A stretch of DNA of 21,352 bases from a virus, in IMG/VR virus record IMGVR_UViG_3300031918_000166, positions 1 through 21,352 of that record. One strand, written 5' to 3'. The notes beneath the pieces were generated by a model that was not told where the DNA came from, made no database searches, and saw only the letters and a list, made by a program, of their open reading frames with translations. A program made the translations under genes and the position numbers. Of the stretch, positions 6,644 to 13,937 are shown one piece after another; the stretch's first letter is position 1, and each line of letters begins with the position of its first letter.

Positions 6644-7687
6644 ATGAATGTCTATTTAGCCGGCAATTCTCAATACCAAAGTATTTGGGTTTATATTGCC
6701 CAAAAGCATACAAAAGCCCTATTATCGTATCATTACGTCGAAAATGAAGGTAGACCCTTCTGGAAAAGAACAATTAAAGCCATGATTAAAGCAAACAAAA
6801 AAGTAAATCTCTTTTTAGATTCAGGGGCATTCTCTGCCAAATCACAAGGAGTAGAAATTAATTTGGAAGAGTACATTGCTTTCATTAAAGCAAATAAGCC
6901 TTACCTGCAGGTCTATGCTAATTTAGATGTAATTGGAGATGCCCGAGCTACTTGGAAAAATCAAATGATCATGGAGGAGGCCGGTTTAAAGCCTCTTCCA
7001 TGTTTTCATTATAACGAAGATGAAAAGTGGTTAAAAAAGTATCTGGATAAGGGCTATCCCTACATTGCATTAGGAGGTATGGTTGGCGTACCAAGTACCC
7101 AACTAAAACAATGGTGTGATCGTATTTGGAAAAATCATCTTTGTGATGAAAATGGGATGCCTAAAATTAAAGTCCATGGATTTGGTCTAACCAGTCTTAA
7201 ACTAATGTTAAGGTATCCTTGGTATAGTGTTGATAGTACTTCATGGGTGGTTACCGGACGTATGGGATCCATTTATGTCCCATCCTATAAAGACGGAAAA
7301 TGGATTTATGACGAGCAGTCTTTAAAAATTGCTGTATCTAATAAAAGCCCTAATTTAAAAGAAGCCGGTCAGCATATATCCACATTACCTATAAAAATGC
7401 AAAACATTATTCTTAATTATATTCATGATAAAGGATATGTATTAGGAGTATCAGAATATAAAAAGGAAAATCAGACTTACGAACTAAAAGAGAATGAAAA
7501 ATGGTCTGAGAAAAAACCAAGTAATGCAAAAGAAAAGCGTGAGGTAGAAATTATTTTGGAAGAAGGTATTTCCAATCGCTACCAATTAAGAGATGAAATG
7601 AATATTATTTATTTTATGGATCTTGAAAAATCAATGCCTGTTTATCCATGGGCATTTAAAAAAGGACAAAATGGTCTCTTCTACTAA
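6644..7687 (+). CDS. dpdA: DpdA-like DNA 7-deazaguanine transglycosylase
   Basis: A 347-residue protein. I chose the ATG at 6644, one base after the previous stop, because it gives the conserved MNVYLAG start. An ATG at 6590 is inside the previous gene. It resembles phage DpdA proteins, distant TIM-barrel relatives of tRNA-guanine transglycosylase: LFLDSGAFSAKSQG (D59), YANLDVIGD (91-99), PCFHYNED, ALGGMVG, HGFGLTS (178-184) and SVDSTSW (D197). D59 and D197 are candidates for the two catalytic Asp. The CXCXXC zinc site of bacterial TGT is absent, as in phage DpdA. It should replace guanine in DNA with a preQ0-derived base. Linkage to queD, queE, queC and folE strongly supports this. The C-terminal ~130 residues are less recognisable. 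Confidence 0.85.
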   Translation: MNVYLAGNSQYQSIWVYIAQKHTKALLSYHYVENEGRPFWKRTIKAMIKANKKVNLFLDSGAFSAKSQGVEINLEEYIAFIKANKPYLQVYANLDVIGDARATWKNQMIMEEAGLKPLPCFHYNEDEKWLKKYLDKGYPYIALGGMVGVPSTQLKQWCDRIWKNHLCDENGMPKIKVHGFGLTSLKLMLRYPWYSVDSTSWVVTGRMGSIYVPSYKDGKWIYDEQSLKIAVSNKSPNLKEAGQHISTLPIKMQNIILNYIHDKGYVLGVSEYKKENQTYELKENEKWSEKKPSNAKEKREVEIILEEGISNRYQLRDEMNIIYFMDLEKSMPVYPWAFKKGQNGLFY

Positions 7688-8300
7688 AAAAGATTTAACA
7701 GTTAAAAGGACTCGTGATTTTTATGAAGGGCAGATAAAAAGAGAACAAGAAGCATTTTATTTAAATGATTTATTTTTTAAAATGAGGATTCCTTGTCAAT
7801 TTTCCCGCTTTCATCACGTCTTAAAAGCTATGAATACCAATAAAAAGGTTGAGAATAATATACTCAATAACTATGTTGGTACGGAACTTGGAGGTACTGG
7901 AATGTCATTACACTACCGACTTAAAAAAATAGGGACTGACCAAGAAATCCCTTTCATATTTGCCTATGAAGGTTCCGGTGGAATTTATCTTAAATTACCA
8001 TCAGAATTTAAAACACTTCCACAAGCCTATTTGGATTTATTAGCATTTTCCAATTATCATATCTTAGTTGTAAGTAAAGATTCAACAGAATCAGTGAGGT
8101 TATATTCCAGAGCAATCGCCATACAAGATATAATTGATCGACCAAGAATATGGAAATGGAAAATGGGGACCTCAAAAGGAAATACTAATAGGTTACAATT
8201 CTATGGAGCTTTATCTTTAGTAAAGTACAGAGTACCTTATGAACCGTCTTTATTGGAAGTCCCATTACTTGAACAATTAGATAATTTATTCCAAAAATGA
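7671..8300 (+). CDS. Unknown protein overlapping dpdA
   Basis: A 209-residue protein from the ATG at 7671, which overlaps dpdA by 17 nt. An ATG at 7623 would overlap much more. The first ~50 residues are charged and helical (TRDFYEGQIKREQEAF). Later parts include GTELGGTGMSLHYRLKKIG, AYEGSGGIYLKLP and a hydrophobic YHILVVSK strand, suggesting a mixed alpha/beta soluble enzyme or scaffold. I do not recognise a family. The tight coupling to dpdA makes a partner or later-step modification role plausible, but that is inference. Its stop overlaps the ATG of the next mini-ORF (ATGA). Confidence 0.75.
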   Translation: MVSSTKKDLTVKRTRDFYEGQIKREQEAFYLNDLFFKMRIPCQFSRFHHVLKAMNTNKKVENNILNNYVGTELGGTGMSLHYRLKKIGTDQEIPFIFAYEGSGGIYLKLPSEFKTLPQAYLDLLAFSNYHILVVSKDSTESVRLYSRAIAIQDIIDRPRIWKWKMGTSKGNTNRLQFYGALSLVKYRVPYEPSLLEVPLLEQLDNLFQK

Positions 8301-8467
8301 AAATCTATTTTGCTGGGAACAGAGGTACTTTTAAAGTAGGTCCCAATAATTTGGAAATGCAACTGCTTAATTTACATAACAAAAGATTGTTAAGTTATTT
8401 TTTTATTGAGAAAGCAGTAATGAAAAATGCCTTAGCCAGTTTTTTAACTATAAAACAATTGACATGA
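8297..8467 (+). CDS. DpdA N-terminus-like miniprotein 1 (56 aa)
   Basis: A 56-residue ORF starting in an ATGA overlap with the previous gene. It begins [10 protein letters not shown] and has [12 protein letters not shown] at residues 28-39. DpdA has MNVYLAGNSQ and ALLSYHYVE in the same order, so the miniprotein matches only the first ~35 residues of the transglycosylase. The barrel and catalytic Asp residues are absent. The next ORF starts in an ATGA overlap. It could be a remnant of a duplicated dpdA, or a small functional partner. Confidence 0.6.
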   Translation: MKIYFAGNRGTFKVGPNNLEMQLLNLHNKRLLSYFFIEKAVMKNALASFLTIKQLT

Positions 8468-8628
8468 AAATTATAATAAAAAGAGAACTATATATTGACC
8501 ATGATCATTTGACAGGAAAGGTAAGAGGTCTCCTCTGTGTTAAATGTAATATTGGTTTAGGAGCATTCTATGACAATATTCAATTTTTAGAGAATGCTAA
8601 AAAATATTTATATCATTACACATTATAA
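8464..8628 (+). CDS. Truncated endonuclease VII-like protein
   Basis: A 54-residue ORF matching the C-terminal half of recombination endonuclease [23 protein letters not shown] (from residue 10), then [19 protein letters not shown]. The catalytic DHDH and the second zinc pair CVKC (C25, C28) are present. The first zinc CXXC that normally precedes the DH motif is missing, and the frame upstream (open back to a stop at 8407) does not supply it. It is therefore probably a degenerate or minimal version, embedded among miniproteins. Its start overlaps the previous stop (ATGA). Confidence 0.65.
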   Translation: MKIIIKRELYIDHDHLTGKVRGLLCVKCNIGLGAFYDNIQFLENAKKYLYHYTL

Positions 8629-8640
8629 ACATTAGATGAC

Positions 8641-8787
8641 ATGCGTATTTATCTCGCTACATGGTTACTTGAAGTTTCTCAGGGGAAGTCCTTAACTAAA
8701 ATAGGGGCTAAGAAGCGATTAATGAGCTACTTCCATACGAAAGACAAAGAAAAATTATTTATACCTTACGTAATAAAAGGAAAATGA
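8641..8787 (+). CDS. DpdA N-terminus-like miniprotein 2 (48 aa)
   Basis: A 48-residue ORF beginning MRIYLATWLL with AKKRLMSYFHTK at residues 23-34, the same two-part signature as the DpdA N-terminus and the two sister ORFs. It starts 12 nt after the truncated endonuclease VII and ends in an ATGA overlap with the next miniprotein. It has no catalytic residues of its own. Confidence 0.58.
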   Translation: MRIYLATWLLEVSQGKSLTKIGAKKRLMSYFHTKDKEKLFIPYVIKGK

Positions 8788-8957
8788 TACTTTATATGGC
8801 AGCAACTGCTCCGGGAAATGAACAAAAAAGAAAGCATCATATGCTAATTCTGCCCCATCGTTTACTTAGTTATTTTTTAATTAAAGCTAAAAAATTAGAA
8901 TGTGATGTTTTATTTACCTCAATAAAAAAGTATAATAATGAAAGAACACGTAGTTGA
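8784..8957 (+). CDS. DpdA N-terminus-like miniprotein 3 (57 aa)
   Basis: A 57-residue ORF beginning MILYMAATAPGNEQKR with LPHRLLSYFLIK at residues 23-34. It shares the M-x-x-Y-x-A start and the LLSYF block with DpdA and miniproteins 1 and 2. It overlaps the following DUF3820-like gene by 20 nt. The conserved spacing (Tyr4, Ala6, then SYF about 24-29 residues later) in three separate reading units argues that these are not chance ORFs. Confidence 0.58.
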   Translation: MILYMAATAPGNEQKRKHHMLILPHRLLSYFLIKAKKLECDVLFTSIKKYNNERTRS

Positions 8958-9135
8958 ATTAGATGATAATTCAATAATGCCATTTGGAAAATTCAAAGGG
9001 AAAGAATTGGCAAATGTTGATAATTCATACTTGAGATGGTTTTATGAACAAAATATTTTAAAAAGAAATCTATCAGGTTTTAATCTGTTACTAATGAATT
9101 ATATTAATGATAACAAGGAAATAATATTAAAATAA
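8938..9135 (+). CDS. DUF3820-like small protein
   Basis: A 65-residue protein containing MPFGKFKGKELANVDNSYL followed by RWF, the signature of the DUF3820 family (typically MPFGKYKG...PxxYLxWF). Members are small and are often found next to replication or exonuclease genes in phages; their biochemical role is not established. The stop overlaps the clamp ATG by one base (TAATG), suggesting coupled translation with the sliding clamp. Confidence 0.75.
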   Translation: MKEHVVELDDNSIMPFGKFKGKELANVDNSYLRWFYEQNILKRNLSGFNLLLMNYINDNKEIILK

Positions 9136-10139
9136 TGAAAAAACAAGACATTTTAGATGCTTTAACTATTGTAAAGCCGGGATTATCAAGTAAGGATATT
9201 ATTGAGCAAGCCTCAAGTTTTGCCTTTATAGGAGGTAATATCGTTACATATAATGATGAAATAAGCATTCAACATCCAATTGAAGGACTTAATTTTGAGG
9301 GGGCTATAAAAGCTGAAGTATTATACGGTCTTCTCACTAAGATTAAATCGGAGGAAGTGGAAATGACTGTCAATGGTAATGAGTTAACCGTCTCTGCCGG
9401 AAGAACTAAAGCCGGAATAACCTTTCAAGAAAAAGTGGTACTCCCATTAGATGAAATTACCGAAAAAACTAAATGGAAAAAGTTACCCGTTGATTTTTGC
9501 AAATATTTAACAATGGCCGCTGGAGCATGCTCTTCTGATATGAGTACGGCAGTTCTTACCTGCATCCATGTAGTTAAAGACGGCTATTTAATGGCATCGG
9601 ATAATTACAAGATATTGAAAGCCAATCTGACGGGACCCCTACCAATTGACTCTTTTTTATTACCTGCCAATTCCGCCATGATTGTTGCCAAGATCCATCC
9701 AATAAGGGTTAGTACTGGACCTGGTTGGATCCATTTTAAGAATGAGGCCGGAACTATCATTTCCTGCAGAATTTTTGAAGATAAATATCCCAATATTACG
9801 GAAGTGCTCATTACTAAAGGGACAAAAGTAACTTTCCCTGTTGCTCTTAGTAAATCACTTGATCGTGCCGGTGTCTTCTCTAAAAGGGAACATATCTTTG
9901 ATGAAATGGTCGAATTGACCCTTCAAAATAAACGATTGATCGTGAAGGCAAAATCGGATCAAGGATGGTTTGAAGAGAGCCTAAACATGCAATATGAAGG
10001 TAATTCGATGACCTTATTTATTACCCCCTATCTTTTAAAAGATATCATCAGTCAGACCAATGATTGTGTGATTGCTAAAAATAAATTGAAATTTGAAGCC
10101 CCTGACTGGATTTATGTATCTGCCTTAAAAAACATCTAA
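9135..10139 (+). CDS. dnaN: DnaN-like sliding clamp
   Basis: A 334-residue protein consistent with a three-domain beta-clamp. ISCRIFEDKYPNITEVL corresponds to the conserved region around the DnaN R-x-x-x-G-x-[FY]-P-[DN]-Y segment. The following FPVALSKSLDRAGVFSK resembles the helix that starts the third DnaN domain. Repeated strand patterns such as VEMTVNGNELTVSAG are typical of clamp sheets. Clamps encircle DNA and tether the polymerase. It is adjacent to a family A polymerase and a clamp-loader-like ATPase, which supports the call. Overall similarity to bacterial DnaN looks low, so a distinct phage clamp subfamily is likely. Confidence 0.72.
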   Translation: MKKQDILDALTIVKPGLSSKDIIEQASSFAFIGGNIVTYNDEISIQHPIEGLNFEGAIKAEVLYGLLTKIKSEEVEMTVNGNELTVSAGRTKAGITFQEKVVLPLDEITEKTKWKKLPVDFCKYLTMAAGACSSDMSTAVLTCIHVVKDGYLMASDNYKILKANLTGPLPIDSFLLPANSAMIVAKIHPIRVSTGPGWIHFKNEAGTIISCRIFEDKYPNITEVLITKGTKVTFPVALSKSLDRAGVFSKREHIFDEMVELTLQNKRLIVKAKSDQGWFEESLNMQYEGNSMTLFITPYLLKDIISQTNDCVIAKNKLKFEAPDWIYVSALKNI

Positions 10140-11354
10140 ATGAAGGGATTTTTCTCATTACAAGAAACAACATCCACATCACGTCCTGATGGTAAGATTT
10201 ATTCCTGTATAAGCTGTGGGGCATATAAATCTTGTCATTCCCCTAAAATAGAACCACAGGGGACCGGGAAAATAATGATCATTGGTGCCTTTCCTAATTC
10301 ACTTGATGATAAAAGAGGTTTACTATTTCAAGGAAAAGATGGGAAAATGGTTCAAAAGGTCTTTGATGAATTTGACATTGATATCTACAAAGATTGTATT
10401 TTAACCAATGCTTTACGATGCAATTTAGCAACAACGGAAGCTACCAGAAATCCTACTAATTATGAGATACAATGTTGTCGTAGATTTCTTTTAAAGTCTA
10501 TTCAAGCGTTAAAACCAAAACTTATCTTTTTATTAGGTGATGAAGCTCTTTATAGTTTAATAGGGCATCGGTGGAAAAAAGATTTGGATAAAATAGCTAA
10601 ATGGAGAGGATGGGTCATTCCTGATCAGGATTTTAAATGTTGGATTGCCCCTATTTATGATGCTAAAAAAGTGGATGCTTGTAAAGGTCCCGAAATGTAT
10701 AATATTTGGAAGTCTGATATTGCCAATGCTTTAGCCTATTTTAAAAAACCATTTCCAGAGTATATTGAGCCGGAAATTGAGTATTTAGAAGAAGACCAAT
10801 TAGATATATTATACACTATAAAAGATGATATAGCATTTGATTATGAAACAACTGGATTAAAACCTCAAGAAGAAGGGCATCGAATAGTATGTGTTTCTAT
10901 TGCTGATTCTTTAAATCATGTGTATACTTTTATGATGCCAAAAAGCAGAAAAAAGAGGAAATCATTCATTGATTTAATGCAAAATCCAAAAATTGGAAAG
11001 ATTGCACAAAATATGAAATTTGAAGATAATTGGACCAATGAACGATTAGGATGCTCTGTAGAAAACTGGGTATGGGATACCATGTTAGCCACTCATATTA
11101 TGGATAATAGAAGTGGCATTTCTGGATTAAAATTTCAAGCTTATGTCCAATTTGGAATCGTTGATTATGATAGCTCTGTTAATCCTTATTTAAAAGCACC
11201 TAATGAAGATAGTAAAAATAATAAAAATAGAATAATGGAGTTATTGGAAAAACCAGGAGGTCAAAAATTACTTTTAAAGTATTGTGCCTATGACAGTGTA
11301 TATGAGTATCGTTTAGCATTTTTGCAAAGACCGGTAATTGAATTACCTTTTTAA
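10140..11354 (+). CDS. UDG-like domain fused to 3'-5' exonuclease domain of DNA polymerase I
   Basis: A 404-residue protein. Residues ~20-205 are a family 4/5-like uracil-DNA glycosylase fold with iron-sulfur cysteines C23, C26 and C32 (CISCGAYKSC), C94 and C112/113. They include IMIIGAFPNSLDDKRG in place of the usual GExPG motif, and KPKLIFLLGDEAL. Residues ~225-395 are a DEDDy exonuclease: FDYETTGL (D234, E236), AQNMKFEDNW (N291, D296) and YCAYDSVYEY (Y381, D385). This matches the N-terminal half of phage PolA proteins such as that of SPO1, which carries a UDG-like domain. The polymerase domain is a separate gene downstream. The glycosylase motif is altered, so the UDG part may be structural. 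It starts right after the clamp stop. Confidence 0.87.
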   Translation: MKGFFSLQETTSTSRPDGKIYSCISCGAYKSCHSPKIEPQGTGKIMIIGAFPNSLDDKRGLLFQGKDGKMVQKVFDEFDIDIYKDCILTNALRCNLATTEATRNPTNYEIQCCRRFLLKSIQALKPKLIFLLGDEALYSLIGHRWKKDLDKIAKWRGWVIPDQDFKCWIAPIYDAKKVDACKGPEMYNIWKSDIANALAYFKKPFPEYIEPEIEYLEEDQLDILYTIKDDIAFDYETTGLKPQEEGHRIVCVSIADSLNHVYTFMMPKSRKKRKSFIDLMQNPKIGKIAQNMKFEDNWTNERLGCSVENWVWDTMLATHIMDNRSGISGLKFQAYVQFGIVDYDSSVNPYLKAPNEDSKNNKNRIMELLEKPGGQKLLLKYCAYDSVYEYRLAFLQRPVIELPF

Positions 11355-11357
11355 TTT

Positions 11358-11460
11358 AGGATGTTGCGTGAGTGGTTTAAACGTAGTGCAACGTAGATGC
11401 CACAGTGTCTCGTGCAGGGCAATACTGTGTTATCCAGAGGTTCGAATCCTTTACAGCCTA
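11358..11460 (+). tRNA. tRNA or tRNA-like gene, isotype uncertain
   Basis: This lies in the 133-nt non-coding gap between the two polymerase halves. The acceptor arms AGGATGT (11358-11364) and ACAGCCT (11453-11459) pair except for one A-G mismatch, and the outer TTT/AAA could extend the helix. The D arm is CGT-GAGTGGTTTAA-ACG (11367-11383). The T arm AGAGG-TTCGAAT-CCTTT (11436-11452) is canonical. The middle is abnormal. The best anticodon stem, GTGCA with TG(C)CAC, has a bulged C and gives the loop ACGTAGA with anticodon GUA (Tyr) but C instead of U33. The variable region is about 32 nt and contains CACAGT/ACTGTG. A direct repeat AACGTAG (11380, 11390) suggests a duplication. No CCA is encoded. 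It could be a degenerate or unusual type II tRNA. Confidence 0.6.
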
Positions 11461-11487
11461 AATTTTACCTTTTTAAATTATAGTATA

Positions 11488-11724
11488 ATGGACAATGACA
11501 AATGGTTTGAACAATTTGATTTTACAAAGGATAAAATTGAAACTCTTTTTACCTCCTATGAGTTTACACAAGAATGGAATACCATACAAAATCTAAGAAA
11601 ATGGAGACGTAGAATGGCAATAATGGTTATACTTAATGATGTTTGGTTTAAAATGCCAGATGAAGTTAATATAAGAAATAATACTCCAGGATGGCAAGAA
11701 CTTTTAAATTTAATTGAAGAGTAA
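11488..11724 (+). CDS. Small hypothetical protein between polymerase halves
   Basis: A 78-residue protein from the ATG at 11488. The longer upstream reading frame runs through the tRNA-like element and is unlikely to be used. The protein is Trp-rich (DKWFEQFDF, TQEWNTIQNLRKWRRR, DVWFKMPDEV) and helical, with a basic stretch in the middle. It overlaps the polymerase start by one base (TAATG). The family is not recognised. It may link the exonuclease and polymerase genes or be an inserted passenger. Confidence 0.6.
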   Translation: MDNDKWFEQFDFTKDKIETLFTSYEFTQEWNTIQNLRKWRRRMAIMVILNDVWFKMPDEVNIRNNTPGWQELLNLIEE

Positions 11725-13160
11725 TGCAAACAAGAGCAAATATTCACATAGATAGCTGGGAAGCCTATGACCTTTTACATAAAGGTACATTAGCATTAGC
11801 CCGAGCGGAAAGACAAGGTATCCATATTAATTTAGAGTATATTGCTAATAAAAAGAAAGAGTTAGCAAAGACAATAAATAAATTGGAACAAGAATTTATG
11901 GAAACCCCATTTTTTAAAGATTGGCAGAAATCCTCCCATAAGAAGGTTAATATAAATTCAAGTCTTCAGTTACGGGATTACCTTTATACCGTATTAAATT
12001 TAAAGATTGAGAAAGAGACTAAGAGTGGGAAAGGATCAACCGATGAAGAAGCCCTGAAACAATTAAATATACCTGCATTAGATATATTATTAAAGATGGG
12101 ATCTTTACGAAAGATGAAAGATACCTATTTAGATGGTTTTGAAAAGGAACAAGTAAATGGGGTTATCCATCCCTTTTTCAATCTTCATATTCCGGTAACA
12201 TACCGATCATCGTCTGATTCTCCTAATTTTCAAAATCTTCCAAATCGAGATGAAGAGTTAATGAAAATTGTTCGATCTGCCTTGTATCCCCGTTTAAATC
12301 ATACTCTATATGAATTTGACTTTAAAGGGTCAGAAGTACGGATTAGTTGTGCCTATCATAAAGATCCAACCTTAATTAAGTATCTGAATGATCCTATGAG
12401 TGATATGCACGGAGATTTAGCAGAACAATTATTCTTAGTTCCTAAATTTAATAAAAAATTGCCGGAACATTATACTTTACGGCAAGCGGCTAAAAATGGA
12501 TTTATATTTCCTCAATTTTATGGATCATATTGGAAAAATTGTGCTCCAAGTTTAGTCTGTGAATGGGGAAAATTACCGTCAATTGGAAAATGGAAAAAAG
12601 GACAGGGTATACCAATGCCGGGAGGATCTTTCTTAGCGGATCATTTAATACAAAAGGGTATTACAGAATTAGGGACAGTGAGTCATCAAGGACATGGAAA
12701 TACCGTTACTGGATTTATGAAGCATGTCCAGACCATTGAAGATAATTTTTGGAAAAAGCGATTTCCCGTATATGCTAAATGGAAAGAATCATGGTATGCT
12801 GATTATCAGGAAAAAGGCTATATTGATATGCTTACGGGCTTTCGTTGTTCCGGATTTATGCGGAAAAATGACGTAACCAATTATCCAATACAAGGGGCAT
12901 CTTTTCATTGTTTATTGTGGAGTCTAATCAAATTAGATGCATTTTTAATAAAAGGAAATTTTGATTCTAAAATTATTGGTCAAATTCATGATAGTATTGT
13001 ATTGGATATGCTACCAGAAGAAGCTCCTGTAATAATTAAAAAAATACAAACTATTGTTAATGAAGAATTACCAACAGCTTGGAAATGGATTAATGTTCCT
13101 ATTGAAATGGAAATGCAACAATACAAATTAAATGGATCATGGGCTGATAAAGTAAAATAA
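11724..13160 (+). CDS. polA: DNA polymerase family A, polymerase domain
   Basis: A 478-residue protein starting at the palm/thumb region, without its own exonuclease domain. SSSDSPNFQNLP (162-173) precedes motif A, EFDFKGSEVRIS (D199, E204). Motif B is RQAAKNGFIFPQFYG (R253, K257, Y266), one residue longer than the usual O-helix spacing. NYPIQG follows at 387. Motif C is GQIHDSIVLD (D423), with Ser424 in the place where many family members have Glu. The two metal-binding Asp are intact, so it should be active. It copies phage DNA together with the clamp and the UDG-exonuclease protein. The split from the exonuclease part is at the normal domain boundary. Confidence 0.93.
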   Translation: MQTRANIHIDSWEAYDLLHKGTLALARAERQGIHINLEYIANKKKELAKTINKLEQEFMETPFFKDWQKSSHKKVNINSSLQLRDYLYTVLNLKIEKETKSGKGSTDEEALKQLNIPALDILLKMGSLRKMKDTYLDGFEKEQVNGVIHPFFNLHIPVTYRSSSDSPNFQNLPNRDEELMKIVRSALYPRLNHTLYEFDFKGSEVRISCAYHKDPTLIKYLNDPMSDMHGDLAEQLFLVPKFNKKLPEHYTLRQAAKNGFIFPQFYGSYWKNCAPSLVCEWGKLPSIGKWKKGQGIPMPGGSFLADHLIQKGITELGTVSHQGHGNTVTGFMKHVQTIEDNFWKKRFPVYAKWKESWYADYQEKGYIDMLTGFRCSGFMRKNDVTNYPIQGASFHCLLWSLIKLDAFLIKGNFDSKIIGQIHDSIVLDMLPEEAPVIIKKIQTIVNEELPTAWKWINVPIEMEMQQYKLNGSWADKVK

Positions 13161-13177
13161 ATTTAATACCTTCACCA

Positions 13178-13354
13178 ATGAGAAGATTAAAATTTACTGA
13201 TAAAAGAGAAACTCAGGATCTTTTTATTAACGGTTATATTTATACTTTAATAAAAGGAAGAAAAGATCAAATGGGAAATGTAAGTCCCCCATCTTTCTTA
13301 GGGAAAAAGGGATGGGCTTTACTATCAATTTATAAATTAAAAAGAACAAGATGA
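13178..13354 (+). CDS. Small basic hypothetical protein (58 aa)
   Basis: A 58-residue ORF in the gap after the polymerase, ending in an ATGA overlap with the next gene. It is basic at both ends (MRRLKFTDKRE and YKLKRTR) and contains NVSPPSFLGKKGWALLSIYK. No family is recognised. The overlap and absence of stops on this strand support it as a real gene. Confidence 0.5.
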   Translation: MRRLKFTDKRETQDLFINGYIYTLIKGRKDQMGNVSPPSFLGKKGWALLSIYKLKRTR

Positions 13355-13557
13355 AATCAACAAACAATCCTTTACTTCAAATTGAAAAAGCAAAATTGGA
13401 AGCCCATTTAGCTTCATTGATACGACAACCTTTACATGAATTTATTGTGAAAAATAAATTACCAGAGGTTACTTTAGATGTACAGGTTCATCATAAAGAT
13501 GGTGGTGAAATACTTAATAGGACAACATCAGTAAAAATAATAATTACAATATTATGA
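13351..13557 (+). CDS. Small hypothetical protein
   Basis: A 68-residue protein with an N-terminal helix (IEKAKLEAHLASLIRQPL) and a C-terminal beta-like segment (TLDVQVHHKDGGEIL). It overlaps both neighbours by 4 nt. No known motif is visible. Confidence 0.55.
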   Translation: MKSTNNPLLQIEKAKLEAHLASLIRQPLHEFIVKNKLPEVTLDVQVHHKDGGEILNRTTSVKIIITIL

Positions 13558-13937
13558 AAGCACAAGAAAAAATTCAGGCAGTTATTGAATCACTCAATGA
13601 AAGAATTGGAAAATTACAGGACTCAATCCAAACCGCTACTAATCAATTAAATATGTATACAGAAGTACTTAATTGGGTAAAAGAAGAAGCGGATTCGGAT
13701 TCAGTGTATGTAAGCGGACCTATGAAGCAAAAACAAAAGTCTGGAACGTCCCTTACTTGGAATCAAATAATGGACTATTCAAGAAAAGGGTTGGAGGAAT
13801 TAGTGGAAGAGGAAGAATTGGACATTATTTATGACTCTTATTCCTTAAACAATAATGGAGTCAATTATTTACGGGAAGATATAGCAATTGCTTTAAATAT
13901 TACAATTCCAGGTGGTAAAACAAAAATAAGAAACTAA
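13554..13937 (+). CDS. Hypothetical coiled-coil protein
   Basis: A 127-residue acidic protein. Residues 3-45 form a likely coiled coil (IQAVIESLNERIGKLQDSIQ with heptad spacing). A linker and a second helical region, LEELVEEEELDIIYDSY, follow. The clamp-loader gene begins at its last base (TAATG). It could be an accessory protein for the replication complex, but no family is recognised. Confidence 0.6.
   Translation: MKAQEKIQAVIESLNERIGKLQDSIQTATNQLNMYTEVLNWVKEEADSDSVYVSGPMKQKQKSGTSLTWNQIMDYSRKGLEELVEEEELDIIYDSYSLNNNGVNYLREDIAIALNITIPGGKTKIRN

Noticed and set aside
8928-8940. TATAAT-like sequence before the DUF3820-like gene as a promoter
   Set aside because: It lies within miniprotein 3 coding sequence, lacks the flanks of the 23-bp repeat, and such AT-rich hexamers occur by chance here.
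11338-11487. Upstream extension of the 78-residue ORF
   Set aside because: It would translate through the tRNA-like element; the ATG at 11488 gives a normal start and protein.
13284-13315. Hairpin CCCATC/GATGGG after the polymerase
   Set aside because: Short stem, long loop, no T-run, and it lies inside a small ORF.
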